DNA of 64,000 nt, taken from contig NZ_WHUV01000005.1 in assembly GCF_009380155.1 (NCBI RefSeq), positions 62,001 to 126,000 of the forward strand, given 5' to 3'. The stretch is from Pseudomonas piscis. Its GTDB lineage: Bacteria; Pseudomonadota; Gammaproteobacteria; Pseudomonadales; Pseudomonadaceae. Position 1 is the first letter of the stretch. The number at the start of each line of letters is the position of its first letter. Made by a program: the position numbers and the translations under genes. The notes under the pieces are model-generated. The model saw only the letters and a program-made list of their open reading frames with translations. It did no database searches and was not told the origin of the DNA. Positions 16,230 through 23,023 of the stretch are shown piece by piece.

Positions 16230-18053
16230 CTACTCGCTGTGCAGGTTTGCATAAATCAACTCTGCGAGCTTTTTACTGATTCCCGGTGCCTTGGCGATCT
16301 CGTCGATGCTGGCCCGGGACAATTCCTGTAATCCACCAAAATGCTTGAGCAGGTCGCGCCGGCGTGTCGGGCCGACCCCCGCCACCCCTTCCAGGGTCGA
16401 GGTACGTCGAGCCTTGCCACGCCGGGCGCGGTGGCCGGTGATCGCGAAGCGGTGGGCCTCGTCGCGAATTTGCTGGATCAGGTGCAGCGCCGGCGAATCC
16501 CCCTTGAGGGTGAACTCGTGGGCCGCGTCGTTCAGGTATAGCGTTTCGAAACCGGCCTTGCGAGTCGTGCCCTTGGCCACGCCGAGGAGGATCAGGTCCG
16601 GTACCGCCAGTTCGTTGAGCACATCGCGGGCCATGGCCATCTGGCCCTTGCCGCCGTCCACCAGGAGGATGTCCGGCAGCTTGCCCTCGCCGTCCTTGAG
16701 CTTGCTGAAGCGTCGGGTCAGGGCCTGATGCATGGCCGCGTAGTCGTCGCCGGCGGTGACGCCCTCGATGTTGTAACGACGATAGTCGGACTTCAGCGGC
16801 CCCTCGGGTCCGAACACCACGCAGGAAGCCACGGTGGCCTCGCCGCTGGAATGGCTGATGTCATAGCACTCCAGGCGCTGCGGTGGCTCGTCCAGGTTCA
16901 GCACCTCGGCCAGGGCTTCGAAACGCGCGGCCACGTGCTGACGGTTGGCCAGGCGCGCGCCCAGGGCCTGCTCGGCATTGGTCACCGCCAGTTGCTGCCA
17001 ACGTGCCCGGGTGCCACGCACCCTGTGGCTGATGGTCAATTCGCGACCGCGTAACTCATCGATGGCGGCGATCAGGATCGGAAAGTCTTCATGGGTCACA
17101 TTGACGATCAACTCGGCCGGCAGGTCGCGCTCAGGACTGCTGACGAAATACTGCCCCAGGAACGCCAGCATGACTTGCGCCACGTCTTCCTCGATGCCCA
17201 CCTGGGGGAAGAAGTTCTTGCTGCCCAGCACTCGCCCGCCACGCACACTGATCAGGTGCACACAAGCGCCGCCGGGGTTGACGAAAGCCGCCAGCACGTC
17301 GACATCGCCGGTACCGCCTTCCATGCTCTGCTGATCCTGGACCCGACGCAGCAGGCCGATCTGGTCGCGCAGCTCGGCGGCCTTCTCGAAGTCCAGGGTA
17401 CTGGCGGCGGCTTCCATGGCACCGGACAACTCGTCGGTCAGGGCATTGCTGCGCCCCTCGAGGAACATCACCGAATGGCGCACGTCCTCGGCATAGACCT
17501 CGGGCTCCACCAGGCCGACGCACGGCCCCTTGCAACGCTTGATCTGGTACTGCAGGCAAGGCCGCGTACGGTTCTTGTAGTAGCTGTCCTCGCACTGGCG
17601 GACCAGGAAGGTCTTCTGCAACAGGCTCAGGCTCTCACGGATGGCGCCGGCACTGGGATAAGGCCCGAAATACTTGCCCTTCTGCTTCTTCGCCCCGCGA
17701 TGGATGCTGAAGCGCGGAAAGGCGCCATCGGAGAGGAAGACGTAGGGATAGGACTTGTCGTCGCGCAGGAGGATGTTGTACGGCGGCCGCCACTCCTTGA
17801 TCAGGGTCTGCTCCAGCAGCAACGCCTCGGTCTCGTTGGCGGTGATGGTGGTCTCGATCTGGGCGATACGCGCCACCAGGGCGGCGGTCTTCGGTGCCTG
17901 GCCGGTCTTGCGGAAGTAGCTCGACAGGCGGTTCTTCAGGTTCTTGGCTTTACCGACGTAGAGCAGGCGCGCATCGCTGTCGAACATGCGATACACACCG
18001 GGGCGGCCACTGCAGGTAGAAAGAAAGGCGCTGGGATCAAACAGGTCGGTCAT
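16230..18053 (-). CDS. uvrC: Excinuclease ABC subunit C
   Basis: Full-length UvrC of 607 residues, the dual-incision nuclease of nucleotide excision repair. The N-terminal GIY-YIG domain includes SGRPGVYRM and LLYVGKAKNLKNRL. A central UvrB-interacting UVR region (about 200-240) is followed by the RNase H-like nuclease with LLVDGGKGQM, and a C-terminal helix-hairpin-helix pair (GVGPTRRRDLLKHFGG, APGISKKLAELIY). It lies 3 bp downstream of gacA, so the two are co-transcribed. Confidence 0.97.
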   Translation of the reverse strand: MTDLFDPSAFLSTCSGRPGVYRMFDSDARLLYVGKAKNLKNRLSSYFRKTGQAPKTAALVARIAQIETTITANETEALLLEQTLIKEWRPPYNILLRDDKSYPYVFLSDGAFPRFSIHRGAKKQKGKYFGPYPSAGAIRESLSLLQKTFLVRQCEDSYYKNRTRPCLQYQIKRCKGPCVGLVEPEVYAEDVRHSVMFLEGRSNALTDELSGAMEAAASTLDFEKAAELRDQIGLLRRVQDQQSMEGGTGDVDVLAAFVNPGGACVHLISVRGGRVLGSKNFFPQVGIEEDVAQVMLAFLGQYFVSSPERDLPAELIVNVTHEDFPILIAAIDELRGRELTISHRVRGTRARWQQLAVTNAEQALGARLANRQHVAARFEALAEVLNLDEPPQRLECYDISHSSGEATVASCVVFGPEGPLKSDYRRYNIEGVTAGDDYAAMHQALTRRFSKLKDGEGKLPDILLVDGGKGQMAMARDVLNELAVPDLILLGVAKGTTRKAGFETLYLNDAAHEFTLKGDSPALHLIQQIRDEAHRFAITGHRARRGKARRTSTLEGVAGVGPTRRRDLLKHFGGLQELSRASIDEIAKAPGISKKLAELIYANLHSE

Positions 18054-18056
18054 TTT

Positions 18057-18698
18057 TCAGAGGCTGGCATCGACCATGCCGTGGCGAACCGCAAGCAGCG
18101 TCAATTCCACATCGCTGCTGATCGAGAGTTTCTCGAAAATCCGATAACGGTAGGTGTTTACGGTTTTCGGCGACAGGCACAGCTTGTCGGAGATGATCTG
18201 CACCTTTTGGCACCCGACGATCATCAGGGCAATCTGGATTTCCCGCTCCGACAACGCATCGAACGGCGATTCACTGGAAGGCTGGAACGACTTGAAGACC
18301 AACTGCTGGGCGATTTGCGGGCTGATGTAGCGCTGGCCGGCGAAGACCAGGCGGATGGCCTGGACCATTTCATTGAGCCCCGCGCCCTTGGTCAGGTAAC
18401 CCGCCGCACCCGCTTGCAGCAATCGGGTAGGGAATGGATCTTCCTCACAGACCGTCACGGCCACGACCTTGATGTCCGGATGACTGCGCAACAACTTGCG
18501 CGTGGCTTCAAGCCCACCGATCCCTGGCATCTTGACGTCCATCAGGACTACGTCGGGTTTCAACTCCCGCGCCTTGAGCAGGGATTCCTCTCCCGACTCC
18601 GCCTGCCCGACTACTTGCAGGCCATCGATGTCAGCCAGCATTCGTGTAATGCCCGTACGAACGAGATCGTGGTCATCGACTACTAGCACCCTAATCAA
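18057..18698 (-). CDS. gacA: GacA response regulator of the GacS/GacA system
   Basis: NarL/FixJ-type regulator of 213 residues. The receiver domain has phosphoacceptor D54 (VLMDVKMPG), the acidic pair DDHD near residues 8-11 and a conserved lysine in YLTKGAG. The C-terminal LuxR-type HTH is LSEREIQIALMIVGCQKVQI. The start is TTG at 18698; no ATG lies in a suitable place and the protein begins correctly at MIRVLVVDDHD. GacA activates small RNAs of the rsm family and so secondary metabolism and biocontrol traits. Order gacA-uvrC-pgsA-tRNA-Gly is characteristic. Confidence 0.96.
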   Translation of the reverse strand: MIRVLVVDDHDLVRTGITRMLADIDGLQVVGQAESGEESLLKARELKPDVVLMDVKMPGIGGLEATRKLLRSHPDIKVVAVTVCEEDPFPTRLLQAGAAGYLTKGAGLNEMVQAIRLVFAGQRYISPQIAQQLVFKSFQPSSESPFDALSEREIQIALMIVGCQKVQIISDKLCLSPKTVNTYRYRIFEKLSISSDVELTLLAVRHGMVDASL

Positions 18699-18843
18699 GC
18701 AGACACCTCGCGAAATGGTCTTTACAGGTTGCCCGACACCTTAGCAAAAAAGCACCGTACAAACCTAATCACATGCGCTATTAAAAACACATCAGCCGCG
18801 ATAACAACGCACACCCGGCCCGCCTCCCCGGCAGGCCCTGGCT

Positions 18844-19227
18844 TCAGGGCTCGGCGGGCTGGGGCTTTTTCCTGGAGCCCTGGCCCTGCGACAGCTCGGC
18901 CAGGGTGGCAGTCAGACGGCAGATTGCATCCTGATCGCCCTTGAACAGCGCCCGATAGCAGTCAAGCACCTTTTCCTCGGTCCGGCTCAACCTGCCGGCC
19001 TGGACCGGCGTCCGACTGCCGGTCAGCACATACAGCACATCCACTCCCCTGGCCGCCACCCGCGACAGATAATCTGCCTTGGGTGCTCGATCCCCACTCT
19101 CGTATTTACCCTGGGCGTTGGCTTCCACCCCGCCGATTTCACCAAAAACTTTTTGCGACAGTCCAAGGCGTTCCCGCTCCTGCCTCAACCGCGAACCGAT
19201 TCCACTCATTTGGATGTATGATCCCAT
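18844..19227 (-). CDS. Phage-type XRE (Cro/CI) repressor
   Basis: Protein of 127 residues with an N-terminal HTH (LRQERERLGLSQKVFGEIGGVEANAQGKYESG, split over about residues 14-45). A C-terminal helical part follows, without an S24 autocleavage domain. Start ATG 19227 is used; GTG 19236 lies in frame just upstream inside an operator-like palindrome, and ATG 19209 is also possible. It is transcribed away from a small gp16-like DNA-binding gene, the head-to-head layout of a phage or tailocin control region, but no structural phage genes are nearby. Confidence 0.8.
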   Translation of the reverse strand: MGSYIQMSGIGSRLRQERERLGLSQKVFGEIGGVEANAQGKYESGDRAPKADYLSRVAARGVDVLYVLTGSRTPVQAGRLSRTEEKVLDCYRALFKGDQDAICRLTATLAELSQGQGSRKKPQPAEP

Positions 19228-19232
19228 CAGAT

Positions 19233-19249
19233 ACACCCCAAGGGGGTGT
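19233..19249. promoter_or_regulatory. Operator-like palindrome between divergent phage-type regulators
   Basis: Perfect inverted repeat ACACCCC-AAG-GGGGTGT, seven-base arms around a 3-nt spacer, six bases upstream of the XRE ATG. A likely autoregulatory site for the XRE repressor. Confidence 0.6.
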
Positions 19250-19264
19250 CATACTCTTCAAGCT

Positions 19265-19290
19265 TTGAACAAAATTGAACGGTTTTGAAC
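19265..19290 (+). promoter_or_regulatory. Three TTGAAC direct repeats at exact 10-bp spacing
   Basis: TTGAAC occurs at 19265-19270, 19275-19280 and 19285-19290, one per helical turn, ending one base before the ATG at 19292. A TTCAA half-site at 19257-19261 adds an inverted copy. The array occupies the place where the ribosome site should be. Probable binding array for one of the two flanking DNA-binding proteins. Confidence 0.6.
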
Positions 19291-19291
19291 T

Positions 19292-19522
19292 ATGCCCGGT
19301 ATACGCACTGCCGCACAAGCCAAGGCCTGGCTGGAACACCAGGGAAAGTCGGTTCAACAGTTCGCGCGCGAACATGGGGTTGATCCGGCCACTACCTATC
19401 AGGTATTGGCCGGCCGCAAGAAGGGCAAGCGAGGGGAAGCACACAAGGTCGCGGTGCTGTTGGGCATGAAGGACGGCATTATCCTCGACGAAGTGCCGGT
19501 AGTGGATCCGGCACTGATCTGA
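19292..19522 (+). CDS. Small phage-associated DNA-binding protein, BcepMu gp16-like
   Basis: Protein of 76 residues resembling BcepMu gp16-type phage-associated regulators. The N-terminal HTH region reads AKAWLEHQGKSVQQFAREHG and is followed by the family signature VLAGRKKGKRGEAHKVAVLLGMKDG. Such genes sit opposite CI-like repressors at the start of transposable phages and tailocin clusters. There is no Shine-Dalgarno sequence: the bases before ATG 19292 are the TTGAAC repeats, so translation may be leaderless or weak. Together with the XRE gene it is either a domesticated regulator pair or a prophage remnant. Confidence 0.75.
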   Translation: MPGIRTAAQAKAWLEHQGKSVQQFAREHGVDPATTYQVLAGRKKGKRGEAHKVAVLLGMKDGIILDEVPVVDPALI

Positions 19523-19528
19523 GCCCCC

Positions 19529-19993
19529 CTATTCTTTTCTGCCTGGCGCAGCGCCAACCGCAGTGGTAGAGCGCTCCATGCGCCAGAAGCAATCATCGGC
19601 TCCCACTACCTTAAGGCCCGTTCGCTCGTACAGGCTTTGTGCCGGGTTGTCCTTGAACACCGTCAAGCGCAACAAGCCACGGTGCTCCTTTCGCGCCATC
19701 TCGAGTACCTGCTGCAAGGTCCAGCTCCCTGCGCCCTGCCCGCGCCAGGCCGGCAGCACATGCAGCTCGCGGATGTAGAGCGCCCGCGAGTCGCGGCTCA
19801 GGCTGACGAAACCCAGCACTTCAGTCCCCTGGCAGATCAGCAGGTTCTCGCGGCCGGCCCAGGCCACGTCGAAGGCGTCGTCGAGCCACAGCAGGTCATG
19901 ACGGATGTAGTAGCGCAGCATGCCGGAACAGGTCAGCTCCCGGGCGAAGGCCAGGTCGGCCTCCCGGGCCGGGCGCAGCTCGAAGTCGTTCAC
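19529..19993 (-). CDS. GNAT-family N-acetyltransferase
   Basis: Protein of 154 residues. The acetyl-CoA-binding motif A is LHVLPAWRGQGAGSWTLQQV (R/Q-x-x-G-x-G/A), preceded by the beta-4 strand ALYIRELHV. Motif B includes LRLTVFKDNPAQSLYERTGL. Substrate unknown. The start is GTG 19993, whose GTGA overlaps the TGA of the nitrilase-family gene upstream, so the pair is coupled. Confidence 0.83.
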   Translation of the reverse strand: MNDFELRPAREADLAFARELTCSGMLRYYIRHDLLWLDDAFDVAWAGRENLLICQGTEVLGFVSLSRDSRALYIRELHVLPAWRGQGAGSWTLQQVLEMARKEHRGLLRLTVFKDNPAQSLYERTGLKVVGADDCFWRMERSTTAVGAAPGRKE

Positions 19994-20745
19994 CGAGCCA
20001 CCGGCAGCACTTGGGCCTGCCACTGCCCGGCACCGCCTCGAACCAACAGCAACGCCTCACCGACCCCGTCCACCGCTGCCAACAGTTGTCCCTCGGGGCC
20101 CCAGGCCGCACTGCGCCCGGCGCAGGTCCAGCCGCCACTGGGCCCGCCATGATTGGCCATCAGCACCAGCAATCCATGCTCCCGGGCATACCCTTGCAAC
20201 AGCGTGCCGTCGACGGCATACCCGCCTTCGCTGATCAGCACACCGGCGGCATAGACATCGGCCCCGGCCTGTGCAGCCGCCTGCACATGGCTGGCATGGC
20301 TGAAGTCCGCACAAACCGCCAGGGCAACCTGGTGCTCGGCAAATGCCAAGGGCGCGCCGCCACTGCCCGCGGCAAAAGCGCGCTCCTCTCCGGGATGCAG
20401 ATGCTGCTTGCTATAGACCGCCAGCGAACCATCGCCCCCCAGCACCAGCGCACCGATCAGTACCGGTCCGTCATCGACCAGGCGAATCGGCAACCCCACC
20501 ACCGTAGTCATCTGCAGCTCCCGCGCCAGGTCGCGCAGGGGTTGCAATACCGGCGAATCCGGAGCCAAGGCCAACTCGGCCGCCAGTTGTGGCTCGTAGC
20601 CGGTCAGCGACAGCTCGGGGAACACCAGCAACTGCACGCCCTGCTGCGCCGCCAGTCGCATCAAGCGCTGGTGTCCGGCGAGGTTGGTCGGCAGGTCTCC
20701 GGCAATGGACACCGATTGGGCAGCGGCAAGGGTCAACAAGGTCAC
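19990..20745 (-). CDS. Carbon-nitrogen hydrolase (nitrilase superfamily)
   Basis: Protein of 251 residues with an intact Glu-Lys-Cys triad: E44 in VFPELSLTGYE, K113 in YSKQHLHPGEE and C145 in LAVCADFSH. These enzymes hydrolyse amides or nitriles of small molecules in the cytoplasm. The start is GTG 20745, supported by AAGGA six bases upstream; longer in-frame versions have no ribosome site. It overlaps the GNAT gene by four bases. The exact branch (omega-amidase, carbamoylputrescine amidase, other) is not decidable by eye. Confidence 0.82.
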   Translation of the reverse strand: MTLLTLAAAQSVSIAGDLPTNLAGHQRLMRLAAQQGVQLLVFPELSLTGYEPQLAAELALAPDSPVLQPLRDLARELQMTTVVGLPIRLVDDGPVLIGALVLGGDGSLAVYSKQHLHPGEERAFAAGSGGAPLAFAEHQVALAVCADFSHASHVQAAAQAGADVYAAGVLISEGGYAVDGTLLQGYAREHGLLVLMANHGGPSGGWTCAGRSAAWGPEGQLLAAVDGVGEALLLVRGGAGQWQAQVLPVAR

Positions 20746-20915
20746 GGGCAGTCCTTTTTGGGGCAACGATGGAGGTAAACATGCAGGCGCCGCGAGTGTC
20801 GCACAACCCCCATTGGATTGATCCATAGTCGCGCCCCCGCCTGCGCCATAGAAATTACTGATTGAATCGCCGGCCCGCCCTCTAGTAAGCTCGCTGCACT
20901 TCACGGAGAAACCCC

Positions 20916-21047
20916 ATGCTGTCCCAGACCCTTTCCCTGCATCGCCACACCGCCAGCGCACTGCGTTCGGTTGCGGCTGCCTGGGTCAATGGCAGCGCGG
21001 CGGCGAGCTTTTATTTTGGGTATTGGTTTAGCCACTGGCGCGCCTGA
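20916..21047 (+). CDS. Aromatic-rich leader peptide 1
   Basis: Open frame of 43 codons with GGAGA at 20905-20909 as ribosome site. The C-terminal end reads SFYFGYWFSHWRA, with seven aromatic residues (three Phe, two Tyr, two Trp) in ten codons. It stops 47 bp before a strong hairpin-plus-T terminator and lies upstream of a DAHP synthase gene. This is the layout of a transcription-attenuation leader in which ribosomes stall when aminoacyl-tRNA for aromatic amino acids is short. Confidence 0.75.
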   Translation: MLSQTLSLHRHTASALRSVAAAWVNGSAAASFYFGYWFSHWRA

Positions 21048-21131
21048 TACCCAACCGGCGCCCATAAAAACGGGTCGCCCACCAGAGAAATCTCAACCCC
21101 CGGTCGGCCTCCCGACCGGGGGTTTTGTTTT
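21016..21131 (+). promoter_or_regulatory. Attenuator: competing hairpins and terminator
   Basis: Segment 1 (TTGGGTAT, 21016-21023) lies inside the aromatic codons and pairs perfectly with segment 2 (ATACCCAA, 21047-21054). The overlapping CCAACCGG (21051-21058) can pair at seven of eight positions with CCGGTCGG in segment 3 (21100-21107). Segment 3 also forms a perfect 13-bp stem AACCCCCGGTCGG / CCGACCGGGGGTT (21095-21124, loop CCTC), followed by TTGTTTTT. The mutually exclusive pairings are those of a classical attenuator. Confidence 0.78.
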
Positions 21132-21192
21132 TCCGGGCCTGGATTTTCAACCACGATTTTTGCGACACACCGAACTTACCGAGGATTGCACC

Positions 21193-21345
21193 ATGAACTA
21201 CGCCACCTATTACCGTTACGACATGTTTTCCACCTGGCGATTTAGCAGCCTCCGCTCGGGACAGCCTGCCGCCTCCGATCGGTCACCTACCGGTGGCAAT
21301 TGCACACTCATGGCCAGTACGGCCAATTGTCGAACACCCCAGTAG
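21193..21345 (+). CDS. Aromatic-rich leader peptide 2
   Basis: Open frame of 50 codons with GAGGA about seven bases upstream of its ATG. The N-terminal part MNYATYYRYDMFSTWRF has four Tyr, two Phe and one Trp within 17 residues; the remainder is unremarkable. It lies after the terminator of leader 1 and ends 46 bp before the DAHP synthase ATG. No T-tailed terminator follows, though TGGCC / GGCCA and GCGGG / CCCGC can form hairpins near 21310-21370. It may be a second sensing peptide controlling translation of the next gene. Confidence 0.6.
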   Translation: MNYATYYRYDMFSTWRFSSLRSGQPAASDRSPTGGNCTLMASTANCRTPQ

Positions 21346-21391
21346 GGCCGCGCGCGGGACATCACCCGCCGCCCGCCCAGGAAGACCGCAC

Positions 21392-22471
21392 ATGAACTCG
21401 TCCGTATCCGCTCTGTCCCTGTCCGCTCAAGCCAGCGCCAACGAACCCCTGAGCCAGCGCCTGCCCAGCTCCCTGGAACTCAAGCAGCACCTGCCGCTAT
21501 CCACGGCCCTGAGCCAGCAAGTCGCCACCCATCGCCAAGCCATCCGCGCCATCCTCCAAGGCCAAGACCCTCGCCTCTTGGTAGTGGTCGGCCCCTGCTC
21601 CATCCACGATCCGCAATCGGCCCTGGAATATGCCGCCAACCTGGCCCGGCTGTCCGCGCAAGTGAGCGACCAGATGCTCCTGGTGATGCGCGCCTACGTG
21701 GAAAAACCCCGTACCACCGTCGGCTGGAAAGGCTTGGCCTACGACCCGCACCTGGACGGCAGCGATGACATGGCCGGTGGCCTGGCCCTGTCCCGGGAAC
21801 TGATGCGCGAGATGCTGCGCCTGGGCCTGCCGATCGCCACCGAATTGCTGCAACCCATGGCCGCCGGCTACTTCGACGACCTCTTGAGCTGGGTCGCCAT
21901 CGGCGCGCGCACCACCGAATCGCAGATCCACCGGGAAATGGCCAGTGGCCTGGAGATCCCCGTGGGCTTCAAGAACGGTACCGACGGCGGCGTCGCCATC
22001 GCCTGCGACGCCATGCGCTCGGCGGCCCATCCGCACCGCCACTTCGGCGTCGACAGCCAGGGCCATCCGGCGATCATCCAGACCGCGGGCAATCCCGACG
22101 CCCACCTGGTGCTGCGCGGCGGCCACCGAGGGCCGAACTACGACCGCCAGAGCGTGGCCCAGGTCCAGCGCGACCTGCACAAGCTGAAGATCCCGGCACG
22201 GATCATGGTCGATTGCAGCCACGCCAACAGCGGCAAGGACCCGGCGCGCCAGCCGGCAGTGTTCAACGAGGTGCTGGAGCAACGCCTGCAAGGCGACGCC
22301 TCGCTGATGGGGGTGATGCTCGAAAGCCACCTGTTCGAAGGCTGCCAACCGCTGAACGGCAACCTGCGCTACGGCGTCTCGATCACCGACGGCTGCCTGG
22401 GCTGGGACACCACCGAGCACCTGCTGGGCAACGCCGCCCAGCGACTGCGGGCACTGGCGGCCAGCGCCTGA
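21392..22471 (+). CDS. Class I DAHP synthase (3-deoxy-7-phosphoheptulonate synthase)
   Basis: Protein of 359 residues catalysing the first step of the shikimate pathway from PEP and erythrose 4-phosphate. Class I-alpha (AroF/G/H) signatures are VVVGPCSIHD, YVEKPRTTVGWKGL, GARTTESQIHREM, GFKNGTDG and VDCSHANSGKD. Start ATG 21392 has AGGAAG upstream; longer in-frame versions would run through leader peptide 2. Which aromatic amino acid inhibits this isoenzyme cannot be read with certainty, so no symbol is assigned. The upstream leaders predict control by aromatic amino acid supply. Confidence 0.93.
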   Translation: MNSSVSALSLSAQASANEPLSQRLPSSLELKQHLPLSTALSQQVATHRQAIRAILQGQDPRLLVVVGPCSIHDPQSALEYAANLARLSAQVSDQMLLVMRAYVEKPRTTVGWKGLAYDPHLDGSDDMAGGLALSRELMREMLRLGLPIATELLQPMAAGYFDDLLSWVAIGARTTESQIHREMASGLEIPVGFKNGTDGGVAIACDAMRSAAHPHRHFGVDSQGHPAIIQTAGNPDAHLVLRGGHRGPNYDRQSVAQVQRDLHKLKIPARIMVDCSHANSGKDPARQPAVFNEVLEQRLQGDASLMGVMLESHLFEGCQPLNGNLRYGVSITDGCLGWDTTEHLLGNAAQRLRALAASA

Positions 22472-22477
22472 GCATCA

Positions 22478-22515
22478 GCCGTTACCGCCACGCCGGCAGT
22501 CGTGGCGGTAACGGC
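22478..22515 (+). terminator. Perfect 15-bp hairpin after DAHP synthase
   Basis: GCCGTTACCGCCACG / CGTGGCGGTAACGGC with an 8-nt loop, six bases after the stop codon. No U-tract follows, so it may protect the 3' end or act as a weak terminator. Confidence 0.55.
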
Positions 22516-22588
22516 TTGAAGGAACTTTGACAAGAAATGGCCACCTGAATCCGGTAGGCTCTCCACTTTCTTGAAAGGAGCAACTCCC

Positions 22589-22870
22589 ATGGCCAAAGCC
22601 ACTGCCCGTCACATCCTGGTTGCCAGCGAAGCCAAGTGCAACGAACTCAAAGCCGAAATCGAAGCCGGCGCCGATTTCGCCGACGTAGCGAAGAAGAACT
22701 CCACCTGCCCCTCCAGCCGTGACGGCGGCAACCTGGGTTCCTTCGGCCCGGGCCAGATGGTCAAGGAGTTCGATACCGTGGTGTTCAGCGCCCCGATCAA
22801 CGTGGTCCAGGGCCCGGTGAAGACCCAGTTCGGCTACCACCTGCTGGAAGTGACCAGCCGCCAGGACTGA
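22589..22870 (+). CDS. ppiC: Parvulin-type peptidyl-prolyl isomerase
   Basis: Single-domain cytoplasmic parvulin of 93 residues, the size of E. coli PpiC. The signature motifs are ARHILV at the N-terminus, DFADVAKKNSTCPSSRDGGNLG in two parts (the catalytic Cys in STCPS), and QFGYHLLEV at the end. AAAGGAG lies eight bases before ATG 22589. A second parvulin of the same type is at 37458-37733. Confidence 0.9.
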   Translation: MAKATARHILVASEAKCNELKAEIEAGADFADVAKKNSTCPSSRDGGNLGSFGPGQMVKEFDTVVFSAPINVVQGPVKTQFGYHLLEVTSRQD

Positions 22871-22893
22871 CCGCCCGGCGATCACGCCTGCCC

Positions 22894-22926
22894 CAACGGC
22901 CCGCCACTCGGTGGGCCGTTGCCTTT
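22894..22926 (+). terminator. Intrinsic terminator after ppiC
   Basis: CAACGGCCC / GGGCCGTTG, nine-base stem with a 10-nt loop, followed by CCTTT. It separates ppiC from the yej operon. Confidence 0.7.
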
Positions 22927-23023
22927 ATGCCCCCAAGATGCGCGACAACGGATGCGGCTGGCCAGTCACGCGCGGCTAGCGTACAAATCGTGGTCATCGA
23001 TCACCCGGCTTGCAAGGCTGACA

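Noticed and set aside
18844..19522. Prophage or tailocin cluster
   Set aside because: Only the two control genes are present; neighbouring genes are core or metabolic.
21193..21392. A second T-tailed terminator after leader peptide 2
   Set aside because: Several short hairpins can be drawn, but none is followed by a T-run, so a second transcriptional attenuator is not claimed.
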